From contig PXDL01000143.1 in the NCBI GenBank assembly GCA_003566395.1, forward strand, positions 1-8,343: a stretch of DNA of 8,343 nt. The letters run 5' to 3'. The position numbers and the translations under genes were made by a program. Shown here one piece after another: positions 1-7,079 of the stretch. The notes beneath the pieces are model-generated. The model was not told the origin of the DNA, did not search any database, and was given only the letters and a program-made list of their open reading frames with translations. Numbering within the stretch: the first letter of the stretch is position 1; the number at the start of each line of letters is the position of its first letter. Source of the DNA: Balneolia bacterium (GTDB lineage Bacteria > Bacteroidota > Rhodothermia > Balneolales > Cyclonatronaceae).

Positions 1-116
1 CGCCGGCCACTCCCGCAGCATTCACCGATCTCATCTCTGAAGAAGCCGTGAACGGCCTGCAAAATCTAAGCCTGCGCCCTTACCAACTCGCCTGGCTTGC
101 AGAGCGAAGCGAATAA
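1..116 (+). CDS. C-terminal end of a probable GH13 (alpha-amylase superfamily) enzyme, 5' end outside the window
   Basis: An open frame enters from the left edge (first whole codon at 3) and stops at TAA 114-116, giving 37 visible residues. The tail contains FTDLISEEAV, then NLSLRPYQLAWL, then a short charged end. A 'DL..G/E.v....l.L.PYq..WL' ending is characteristic of the C-terminal beta domain of GH13 enzymes (amylases, neopullulanases, amylosucrase-like proteins), where the last strand follows the catalytic barrel. No catalytic residue lies in the window, so the specific activity cannot be named. The gene is convergent with the large lipoprotein gene, with 17 bp between the two stop codons, so it belongs to a different transcription unit. 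That this is coding is supported by the protein-like composition and the GH13-like ending. It could also be another carbohydrate-active protein with a similar terminal beta-sandwich. Confidence 0.5.
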   Translation, partial: PATPAAFTDLISEEAVNGLQNLSLRPYQLAWLAERSE

Positions 117-133
117 GAAACAGCACATGCAGA

Positions 134-3100
134 TCAGCGTGTAACGGTGATTTTTCGAGCGCCTGCAGGTATTTCAGCCGTTTCCGTAAATCCGTCCGGC
201 CACCTGATCTCAACCGAAACCGCGCGGGCAGAGCCGCCGAGTATTGGTATTAAACTGCTCTGTGAGCGATAGCCGGACCCGGCCTGAATTTCTCGCACCG
301 GACCTTTTCGGCCGTCGTCATTGACCATGCGCACCTTCGCCCCTATCGCTTGCGGGTTTTCATTCGGCCCTTGTAAATGCACAGCCAATCCGGGTTCGGC
401 TCCGGTGTTTTTCAGGATGATGGTTTCTGCGCCGTTTTGGCCTGCAATCAGATCAAGCCTGCCGTCTCCGGTAAAATCGGCGGCAGCGGCCGAGCGTTGT
501 TCTCCGTAAATCAGGATTCCGGAATCCTGACCGGCCACAGCCTCAAGCGCCCCGGTGCCGTCACCTTTCAGAAGTAAGCCCCGCCCTGCATCGTTGCGCG
601 GCGTTTCAGGTATGTAGGCAAAGAAGTTCTGTGTAAGAAATACATCTTCATTTCCGTCACCCGTAAAGTCGGCAATCACTATATCGAATGCGGGTGCGAA
701 CTGTGCTTCAGGCGGAAGAACCCGGCTTTGGAATTGACCGTTTTCATCCTGCAAAAAAAACATGTGCTCAAAGGAATCGGCCGTCACCATCTTGTATTCT
801 GAGAGCGACTCCTGGGTAAGATCATTGAGCTGCATACCGGCAAAACGGGTGAAGGTTCGGGCCCGGTTACGCACGTAGGGTGGATTCCGGGAAAGCATTT
901 CAAAATTTCTCCTCGGGACAATTCCGCCGATTTCATCATCGTAGTAGGCCTCAAGTATAGAAACATTACCGGTTACGGTGAAATCATCATAAAATATCAT
1001 GGGATTACCACCTTCCGCCGATGCATACAGATGATTCAAGCCCCAGTTTGTTGCTACGATATCCAGACGGCCGTTGCCGGTAAGATCGCCGGTTGCGATG
1101 CTGTTCCACCAGCCTTTATACTGGTCAAAACCCAGCTCTTCGGTAATTTCGAAATATTGAAGTTGGTCATCCGGTGAAAAAACACGGAGTGTACCCCAGC
1201 GTTCGGCCAGCAATAACTCGGGTCGCCCGTTACCTGTAAGATCGCTGAACATCCCCGACCCGATAAGCCCGATGGATTCCAGGCGTGCGTTATTAGCATC
1301 ATCAGGCACAAACGTCCCGCCATCGTTGCGATACAGTTTACTTGAAGCCGGAACGGGATAGCGGCCGGGAATCACAGATCCGGTGATCAGCAGGTCGGGA
1401 AACCCGTTTCCGGTGTAATCGGCCAGAGAGACCGCCCCCGGTACCGCACCAAAACCCGGAATTACCTGCTTCACCTCCGTACGTCCGCCGTCGGTGATCG
1501 TATAAACTGCAGCAGGGGCATCTTCAGCATCGTGCCGGTAGTTAGAATATGCAGTAATTATGTGATGACGTCCCTGCCGGTCGGTCCATCCCGCTGCGGC
1601 CGCCGACTCGTAAGCTCCAAAGTCTGCAGAAATATCTTGAGCAGAACCCGGCCCCAAACCTTGCTCACCTGCCGTACGATGAATTTGAACCTGTACTTCA
1701 GGATCATTCGGGCTGCTCCCGGTGATAATGACCGGACCCGAATCAGCATCCAGAACGCTGAGATGGGGGCCTTTCCGGCTGAGGCGCATCGGAAGCAGCG
1801 GCTGCCTTTCGAAATCGTCATAGGCAAGCTGCCGGTGACTCAGAGAAGAAGCCGTCTCCTGTCGGAATAGCGGCTCGGTTTCTTCCCTGCTCACGTCAAC
1901 GACAGGGCGGGGTTCGGAAACGGCCTGATCAATTTCATAGATACGATTCGGCAGGGCGTCGTTGACTACACTTTGGGTGCCGTCGGGCCATTCCACCCTA
2001 ATATGAAGGCGATCTGCATTTCCGGCGGCAAAAGTGGCCGCATAATCAGAAGAAGATACATAGGAAATGCCGCTGCTGATTTCTTTATGCTGTGATACGG
2101 GGCCGCCCTCCACAAAAATCTTTGCCCCTATGCCTGAAGTGTTCGGCGCCTTCCCTTTGAGCCTGACTGCCAGACGGTTTGCTCCGCTCGTATTTTTCAG
2201 CAGAACTGCCGGTTCATCCACACGGTTTATGATGATATCCTGATAGCCGTCGTTGTTCAAATCGGCAAAGGCCATGCCGTGGGATATATCAAGGCTTGCA
2301 AAACCCCATTCCTTGCTTACATCGGTAAAAGTCAGATCGCCGTTATTCCGGAAAGCTATGTTTTCATTCAGCAATCTGGGATACTCCAGCATATAGCGTT
2401 CACCGCTTAGCCGGCCGCGGGAAAGCAGTACACCGATAGCGGTATTTGCATCGGTATCCTGAACATCAAAATAATGGCCGTTGGTGATAAGAATATCTTC
2501 ATACCCGTTCAGATTTACATCCATGAACAAGGTTGACCACGACCACTCGGAACGCCTTACACCGGCATATTCCGAAATTTCGGCCCAGGTAGTGTCGCCC
2601 CGGTTGAGGTAAAGCGTGTTTCCCAGAAATTGAGGGCGATCGTCATAAACCCCGGCCTGTTGACGCGAAGGCGCCAGGGTACTCATCTGTCTTTGCCTCA
2701 TTTCATGGGACCGGCTCAGCATTTCAACCACAAAGAAATCCGTAAGGCCGTTTCGGTTGATATCGGAAAAGTCGATAGCCATAGCCGATAAGCTGCTCTT
2801 ACGAATAGCAAGATCCGGCAGTGCCCGGAAGCTTCCGTCTCCCTGATTAAGCCAGATGCGGTCAGGTGATTCAAAGTCGTTAGCCACGTAGATATCGGTC
2901 AGGCCGTTACCGGACAGATCAAACAAGCGAACATCCAGTCCCCAATCCGGGTAGAGTTCCTGAACCGGCTCTCCATCAGTATCTGAAAAAACGCCGGAAT
3001 CAAGGGGGATGTGGGTCAGGTTGCCGTCGCCATCATTAAAAAAAAGCAAATCTGGTTCGCCCAGCTCAAACCAGATCAGCGTATCGTCTCGGATATCGAG

Positions 3101-3856
3101 CTGATAATGCCCTTCAAACTTAGGCCGGACCCTGAATTCGTTGTCTCCAAGGTGTTCTACGATATGCTGCATGGTGTTTTCATTCCAGTACAGATCACGA
3201 ACCGAACGATGCTTAAAATTGGTGATGTAGAGGTCCGGGGCACCGTTACCCGTCAGGTCGCCTATTGCGGCCGAGGTGCTTCCCCAGGTCTGCCCGGCCG
3301 ACAAGTCCTGACCGCTGTCGGTAAAAACACCCTCACCCTGATTCAAAAAAAGCTTGTTCGGACTTCCGGAGGCCGTTACGATAATATCGAGGCGTCCGTT
3401 CCCATTCATATCGGCCATCAGAGCGCCGGTTGAAAACTGATCGGGAAGCGCCATGCCCGATTTCTCTGTAATATCGCGGAACTTCATGCCGCCCAGATTT
3501 TCATAAAGCACATTTGGTCCGTCCAGGCGGCAAAAATAGAGGTCCGGATATCCGTTTCCCGTAACATCACCGGCCGCTACGCCGGAACCGTTCAGCAGAT
3601 TCCGGTTCCATGCAATCTGATCGTCGGTGAGGCTGTTCACAAAATCGATTCCTGACCACTCAGGCGATACCGTTGTAAATCCGGTTTTTGCAGCGGTGAT
3701 TTCCGGTAAAGAAGCCCAGCTGTAGCCTTCTGCTTCATTCCATTGATAGGTGTAGATCTCGTAGCTCTCTTTTTGAGAACATCCTGCAAGTAATAGCCCC
3801 GCCACCCACAAGGCGGATAAAAACGGCTTCATATAGTTGTAAAAAATATTTTGCAA
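134..3856 (-). CDS. Large exported lipoprotein with FG-GAP/VCBS repeats and two ASPIC/UnbV modules (CRTAC1-like)
   Basis: This 1240-residue protein starts with a lipoprotein signal: a hydrophobic run ending LLLAGC, lipidated Cys26. It is therefore exported and membrane anchored. Twelve calcium-loop motifs of the form D-x-[TNS]-x-[ND]-G-x-x-[DE] begin at D97, D149, D200, D313, D365, D446, D532, D813, D872, D924, D1063 and D1127, as in FG-GAP beta-propeller blades. Two ASPIC/UnbV-type modules follow the two repeat sets, at about 560-640 (VEWPDGT near 621-627) and 1157-1225 (IRWPDGF near 1217-1223). The order is thus propeller-ASPIC-propeller-ASPIC. Long lipoproteins of this kind are common in Bacteroidota and relatives; their ligands are mostly unknown, and binding of surface glycan or protein is only an inference. 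The TTG start at 3856 has AAGGAG 4 nt upstream. ATG at 3832 (residue 9) would give a shorter, classical signal MKPFLSALWVAGLLLAGC and is a real alternative. No frameshift is seen. Confidence 0.93.
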   Translation of the reverse strand: MQNIFYNYMKPFLSALWVAGLLLAGCSQKESYEIYTYQWNEAEGYSWASLPEITAAKTGFTTVSPEWSGIDFVNSLTDDQIAWNRNLLNGSGVAAGDVTGNGYPDLYFCRLDGPNVLYENLGGMKFRDITEKSGMALPDQFSTGALMADMNGNGRLDIIVTASGSPNKLFLNQGEGVFTDSGQDLSAGQTWGSTSAAIGDLTGNGAPDLYITNFKHRSVRDLYWNENTMQHIVEHLGDNEFRVRPKFEGHYQLDIRDDTLIWFELGEPDLLFFNDGDGNLTHIPLDSGVFSDTDGEPVQELYPDWGLDVRLFDLSGNGLTDIYVANDFESPDRIWLNQGDGSFRALPDLAIRKSSLSAMAIDFSDINRNGLTDFFVVEMLSRSHEMRQRQMSTLAPSRQQAGVYDDRPQFLGNTLYLNRGDTTWAEISEYAGVRRSEWSWSTLFMDVNLNGYEDILITNGHYFDVQDTDANTAIGVLLSRGRLSGERYMLEYPRLLNENIAFRNNGDLTFTDVSKEWGFASLDISHGMAFADLNNDGYQDIIINRVDEPAVLLKNTSGANRLAVRLKGKAPNTSGIGAKIFVEGGPVSQHKEISSGISYVSSSDYAATFAAGNADRLHIRVEWPDGTQSVVNDALPNRIYEIDQAVSEPRPVVDVSREETEPLFRQETASSLSHRQLAYDDFERQPLLPMRLSRKGPHLSVLDADSGPVIITGSSPNDPEVQVQIHRTAGEQGLGPGSAQDISADFGAYESAAAAGWTDRQGRHHIITAYSNYRHDAEDAPAAVYTITDGGRTEVKQVIPGFGAVPGAVSLADYTGNGFPDLLITGSVIPGRYPVPASSKLYRNDGGTFVPDDANNARLESIGLIGSGMFSDLTGNGRPELLLAERWGTLRVFSPDDQLQYFEITEELGFDQYKGWWNSIATGDLTGNGRLDIVATNWGLNHLYASAEGGNPMIFYDDFTVTGNVSILEAYYDDEIGGIVPRRNFEMLSRNPPYVRNRARTFTRFAGMQLNDLTQESLSEYKMVTADSFEHMFFLQDENGQFQSRVLPPEAQFAPAFDIVIADFTGDGNEDVFLTQNFFAYIPETPRNDAGRGLLLKGDGTGALEAVAGQDSGILIYGEQRSAAAADFTGDGRLDLIAGQNGAETIILKNTGAEPGLAVHLQGPNENPQAIGAKVRMVNDDGRKGPVREIQAGSGYRSQSSLIPILGGSARAVSVEIRWPDGFTETAEIPAGARKITVTR

Positions 3857-3860
3857 AAAA

Positions 3861-3866
3861 CTCCTT
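3861..3866 (-). promoter_or_regulatory. Candidate ribosome binding site AAGGAG for the lipoprotein gene
   Basis: Read on the minus strand, AAGGAG lies 4 nt before the TTG at 3856 and 28 nt before the in-frame ATG at 3832. If it is used, it favours the TTG start, although the spacing is on the short side. The other genes here show no clear Shine-Dalgarno site, and this group often initiates without one, so the match could be chance. Confidence 0.4.
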
Positions 3867-3881
3867 CATTTCAGCGAGATG

Positions 3882-3912
3882 CAAAATAAGGGCAATTACA
3901 GGAGGCTCAAAA
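3882..3912 (-). promoter_or_regulatory. Candidate Bacteroidota-type promoter for the lipoprotein gene
   Basis: On the minus strand the spacer contains TTTTG (3912-3908), an 18-nt gap, then TTATTTTG (3889-3882). The Bacteroidota housekeeping consensus is TTTG at -33 and TAnnTTTG at -7, separated by about 19-21 nt. The -7 box matches 7 of 8 positions and the spacing is slightly short. It sits about 25 nt before the TTG start and would give a short leader containing AAGGAG. The spacer is AT-rich, so a chance match is quite possible. Confidence 0.35.
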
Positions 3913-3962
3913 CCTGTTTTCTGCATAAAAGGAGCTGCCCATTTAATTTTTAAAACAATAGT

Positions 3963-5291
3963 TTACAACAGTTTTACTCTCTTTAGAACATACTTCACGG
4001 CCTGAGGCCAGAACAAAACGGCCTCGGCAAAAGGGCGAAAAAGGCTGAACGGAAGAAACCGCCGAAGCAAAAAATATTTCAGAACGGAAGTCGCAAACAC
4101 TGCAATAACGAGGCCGAACGCAGCGCCGATTAACCCAAACGCCTCGATTAAAATCCATGAAAGCACAACTAAAAGCACAAAGTTGACAATCACCATAACA
4201 AGATTGAGATTAGGCTTCCCGATGGCGTCCAGAAAGACTCCGAACTGCCGGTCGAAAGGTCGCAGAACGGCAAGGAAGGATATCACAAGAAGGAAAGGTG
4301 CCGCACCGAGGTAATCTTCGCCCGCAACGAATAGTATGACCGGTTCGGTAAAAAGAACTACGAGCAAAAAAAACGGCAGGGTGATGCTAAGCATCATTCC
4401 GGTAGTTTGTTCAACCATCCGCCCCACAGATTTTGCATCTTCGTGTTCATGGGCTTCGGAGGCTTTCGGATAGGTGATAGAAGCAATGGAATTTACCGGA
4501 GTGTGGGTCAGGTTCATCACTTTACCGGCCGTATTCGCCAGAGCCACCTGTACGGGAGATAACAAAGCGCCAAGCAAAAATTTATCCATGCTGTTAGAAA
4601 GCATACTGATGAGATTTGTGCCGAACACATACCTCCCGAAGTCGAAGATTCTACCAATCCACACCCCGGACATATACAGTCCGATACGTAAATAAGTCCG
4701 CACCTGAAACAGCGATACCACCGAAGCAAAAACAAAACAGAGTGCATATAACCAGATAAGCCGGTACAGGCTCACGTCGGTTCCCGTCCAAAAGAAATAA
4801 CTGATGCAAAAAAAGAAGGGTACACTTTTACTAACTCCGGCCCAGAAAAATGCACGGAAATCGAACTTCGATTGCATGAGAATCAGGTTGTGCGTGTGCA
4901 GGATCAGAACGGGAAGCAGAAATACGTACACACGGATGATCTCAGCCAGCCCCGGTGCGTTAAGCAGTCTGCCGAGTGCCGGAGCCGAGAACCACAGTAC
5001 GGCCATTATCAGGCCGGTAAGCAGCACATTCAACATGAGGGCCGCGCTTTGAATCGGTTTGGACTCCTCCACATTACCGACCAAAAACTTTATCATCCCG
5101 TTTTGAAGAAACCCTTTCCGTGCCACTTCAACAATTGCCAGAATTGTAATGAGAAGCACCCAGGTTCCGAAGTCGGTTTGTGATAAGATGCGTACGAGCA
5201 TCATAAAACCCATAAATCCCAGCACGAAGTCTATACCCGAATGCAACATGGTATAGGTACCGCTGCTCAGCCAGTAGGATTTATCTTTCAT
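3963..5291 (-). CDS. Wzx-type polysaccharide flippase (MOP superfamily)
   Basis: This 442-residue integral membrane protein has about 10-12 hydrophobic segments, for example near 19-35, 43-60, 84-106, 118-139, 175-195, 300-323, 362-382 and 385-407. Length and pattern fit the Wzx/RfbX polysaccharide transporters of the MOP superfamily, which move undecaprenyl-linked glycans from the cytoplasmic to the periplasmic face of the inner membrane. Supporting signatures are the N-terminal SSGTYTML and RILSQTDFGTWVLL segment, and SNSMDKFLLGALLSP near 232-246, matching the conserved D-x-x-L-x-G stretch at the start of the second half. The tail is short and basic (KYVLKRVKLL). ATG at 5291 overlaps the upstream gene's TGA by 4 nt (ATGA), implying translational coupling with the ligase/polymerase-like gene. 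A transporter for another lipid-linked oligosaccharide or for teichuronic-like material cannot be excluded; substrate is not readable from sequence. Confidence 0.9.
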   Translation of the reverse strand: MKDKSYWLSSGTYTMLHSGIDFVLGFMGFMMLVRILSQTDFGTWVLLITILAIVEVARKGFLQNGMIKFLVGNVEESKPIQSAALMLNVLLTGLIMAVLWFSAPALGRLLNAPGLAEIIRVYVFLLPVLILHTHNLILMQSKFDFRAFFWAGVSKSVPFFFCISYFFWTGTDVSLYRLIWLYALCFVFASVVSLFQVRTYLRIGLYMSGVWIGRIFDFGRYVFGTNLISMLSNSMDKFLLGALLSPVQVALANTAGKVMNLTHTPVNSIASITYPKASEAHEHEDAKSVGRMVEQTTGMMLSITLPFFLLVVLFTEPVILFVAGEDYLGAAPFLLVISFLAVLRPFDRQFGVFLDAIGKPNLNLVMVIVNFVLLVVLSWILIEAFGLIGAAFGLVIAVFATSVLKYFLLRRFLPFSLFRPFAEAVLFWPQAVKYVLKRVKLL

Positions 5292-6850
5292 GAGTTGAAA
5301 CGCTTGTAGCGCTTGGTTTCGGCTGTTTGGTCTTCGTTGGTTTTCTCTTTGGGTTGAAGGTCGGGTGTAGGCTCGGTATCAAGTTTAATGAGTCCGGTTA
5401 AAGCAGCCGCTGAGAGGAAAAACAGACTCGTCATGGGTGGTGAATGGATAGACTCCTGCGGATAATTTGTGACGATAAGGCAGATTAGAATCGTTAAAAA
5501 AAACAATTGCAGAAGCTTGAGGTTTTCATCATGCATGCTGAAATAATTTCTGATGCCTGTATGAAGAATTACCAGTAATAGTAAGCAATAAAGCAGCAAC
5601 CCTATCCAGCCCGACTCAACGGCAATTCGCACAAACCCGCTATCGGGGGGGAAACGTGCCAAAAATGAATCCGGTGCAAATCTTTGCCCCCAGATTCCGG
5701 TACTTCCCAACCCGCCTCCGATGGGATGAGATTGAATGAAAGGCTGAATAAACTGCTGATTCTCTATTCTTACTTCAAATGAAGCATCATCTCCCGGCTT
5801 AAAGGCGCTTTGAAACTGCTGAATTCTTTCGTTCTGAGTTGGAATGTATAAGAAATAAGTAAACGCTATAAGTCCGGCAGAGCAAAAGAGTATAAACTTC
5901 CATTCCGCCCGCATGATGACATACACTACGAGTGCTACAACAGGCACAATATAAGCGGCCCGCGTACCTGACAACATCATTGCATAGAGCATTACTGCAG
6001 CAGCCACTACAAGGGCAATTCTGAACAACCAGCTTTTTGTGAATTCAGTGAGTAATAAGCATGCTACAGCTGAATGCGCCATAAGGATACCGAAAACCAT
6101 CGCTCCTGAAAAGAAAGACCAGACACGGTAATTCCCAAACTGATGGTATCGGGAAAAACGTACCATATCAGTGGCGAGCCACTGCCACTCAAACTGACGA
6201 AAACCTATCGTATCCTGAAAAATACCATACAGAGCACCAATAAATGCGATACTGAGCCAAATCGAAATCAAGAGATAGATAAACCGGACCGAGTCGAGTG
6301 CATAAAGCAGGACATAATAGAGTACGAACAAGGCCGCCATCGCCCTGATCGTATAAAGCCAGGCCAGTTGAGACGGAGCTTCAGGATTAAAGAAAAGCAG
6401 GAAATTGTAGATGATCCATACCAGAATCATCAGGCTTACAGCATTGCGTAGAAAACTCAGGTCTTTCTCTGCGGCCTGCCTTATAATCAGTCCGAAAACA
6501 AGGGCCAGTGTTACGATATCGAAAGACAGTCCGAACGGTACATCGGGTATAAGACGTCCAAGTCCCAGAATGGTGAACGTAAGCACAAAAAAAACCGCAA
6601 TGCCGAATTTGAGATTAAACGTAACCGCTGCCAATACCGGAAGCCCGAGAATTATACCCAGTACAAGCAAGAGCGGCTCAACCCCACCAAACCCTCCTAT
6701 CAGCGCGATACAAACGGCAAAAAACAGATAGTAGATGACACCGTAGCCGTTGAGAAATTTACCGAGCACGGCTTTTTCGTACAGCTTCTCCTGAAATCGC
6801 TTAAAACGACTTGATTTTTCAGATTTAATATCAAGGCTGTAATCAGACAA
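5288..6850 (-). CDS. O-antigen ligase / polymerase-like membrane protein (WaaL/Wzy, Wzy_C family)
   Basis: This 520-residue protein has about 11-12 membrane segments between residues 37 and 490. Between roughly 338 and 405 lies a large, probably periplasmic loop with R361 (FEVRIENQ), GGGLGS (378-383) and PPDSGFVRIAVESGWIG. SGTRAAY (294-300) precedes it. This is the layout of the O-antigen ligase/polymerase (PF04932) family, in which loop arginines act on undecaprenyl-linked glycan, either polymerising repeat units (Wzy) or transferring glycan to an acceptor (WaaL or protein glycosylation). The sequence alone does not separate these roles, but pairing with a flippase favours polymerase. The first 36 and last 30 residues are polar and probably cytoplasmic. 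The start is TTG at 6850; an in-frame stop lies four codons upstream at 6860-6862, and no ATG lies between. No Shine-Dalgarno site is evident. The 3' end overlaps the flippase start by 4 nt. Confidence 0.88.
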   Translation of the reverse strand: MSDYSLDIKSEKSSRFKRFQEKLYEKAVLGKFLNGYGVIYYLFFAVCIALIGGFGGVEPLLLVLGIILGLPVLAAVTFNLKFGIAVFFVLTFTILGLGRLIPDVPFGLSFDIVTLALVFGLIIRQAAEKDLSFLRNAVSLMILVWIIYNFLLFFNPEAPSQLAWLYTIRAMAALFVLYYVLLYALDSVRFIYLLISIWLSIAFIGALYGIFQDTIGFRQFEWQWLATDMVRFSRYHQFGNYRVWSFFSGAMVFGILMAHSAVACLLLTEFTKSWLFRIALVVAAAVMLYAMMLSGTRAAYIVPVVALVVYVIMRAEWKFILFCSAGLIAFTYFLYIPTQNERIQQFQSAFKPGDDASFEVRIENQQFIQPFIQSHPIGGGLGSTGIWGQRFAPDSFLARFPPDSGFVRIAVESGWIGLLLYCLLLLVILHTGIRNYFSMHDENLKLLQLFFLTILICLIVTNYPQESIHSPPMTSLFFLSAAALTGLIKLDTEPTPDLQPKEKTNEDQTAETKRYKRFNS

Positions 6851-7079
6851 AAGAATTGTTCACAAGTAGGTTAAAGCCAGAGTATTCGAATGAAAATCAT
6901 CACAACTATACTGAAAGAAAATGCATAAATGCCCGTAATCCGTAATCTTCGGACACGATCTTGTGTATCCCGGGATTGGTCAGCCTTTGTTTTTTCGGGA
7001 AAGATTCTCATCAATGCAAAAATTTAATCGTGGATTTTCTTTCAGCTCCTCTGTTTTAGGCAGAAGCCAATAGAGCATG
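6851..7079. other. Spacer between the glycosyltransferase and ligase/polymerase-like genes
   Basis: This 229-bp gap is the largest non-annotated stretch in the window. Most of it is covered by the 46-codon frame at 6871-7011. A 32-codon frame (6980-7078, ATG one nucleotide after the glycosyltransferase stop, sequence starting MLYWLLPKTEEL) overlaps it in another frame and looks less protein-like. No strong hairpin followed by a T-run and no convincing promoter is seen, so the flanking genes are probably cotranscribed. Confidence 0.5.
6871..7011 (-). CDS. Possible small single-pass membrane protein (46 aa), unrecognised
   Basis: An ATG at 7011 opens a 46-codon frame ending at TAA 6871-6873, just 20 nt before the start of the ligase/polymerase-like gene and on the same strand. 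The N-terminal half is polar and charged (begins MRIFPEKTKADQ, then DRVRRLR). Residues about 25-46 are a hydrophobic helix (TGIYAFSFSIVVMIFIR then ILWL) at the very C terminus. The basic cluster before the helix predicts the N terminus inside and the C terminus outside. I do not recognise a family. Operon position between a glycosyltransferase and a Wzy/WaaL-like gene suggests an accessory subunit of glycan assembly, but that is inference. It has no clear Shine-Dalgarno site, and an in-frame TTG sits directly before the ATG. The transmembrane-like pattern may be chance in AT-rich DNA. Confidence 0.45.
   Translation of the reverse strand: MRIFPEKTKADQSRDTQDRVRRLRITGIYAFSFSIVVMIFIRILWL

Noticed and set aside
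31..213. 60-codon minus-strand frame across the convergent gene ends
   Set aside because: It overlaps the real 3' ends of both the lipoprotein gene and the GH13-like gene, and has no protein-like features.
1532..1870. 112-codon plus-strand and 89-codon minus-strand frames in the same area
   Set aside because: Both are out-of-frame readings of the lipoprotein gene, with Arg/Ser-rich low-quality sequence and no recognisable motif.
3011..3433. 140-codon plus-strand open frame
   Set aside because: It lies wholly inside the lipoprotein gene on the opposite strand, and its composition has no domain or signal. The minus-strand frame carries clear FG-GAP motifs across the same bases.
3898..3922. 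Inverted repeat ACAGG ... CCTGT in the lipoprotein upstream spacer
   Set aside because: It has only a 5-bp stem with a 10-nt loop and no T-run after it, so it supports neither a terminator nor a convincing operator.
3949..3962. AT-rich palindrome-like stretch after the flippase stop
   Set aside because: It is a weak A/T-only pairing without a GC stem, which is not enough for an intrinsic terminator.
6143..6731. Two plus-strand frames of just over 100 codons
   Set aside because: They are antisense to the ligase/polymerase-like gene, whose membrane segments and SGTRAAY motif are clear.
6980..7078. 32-codon minus-strand frame starting one nucleotide after the GT2 stop
   Set aside because: The position suits coupling, but the frame is very short, overlaps the better 46-codon frame and shows no hydrophobic or motif pattern. 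Kept only as a remark in the spacer entry.
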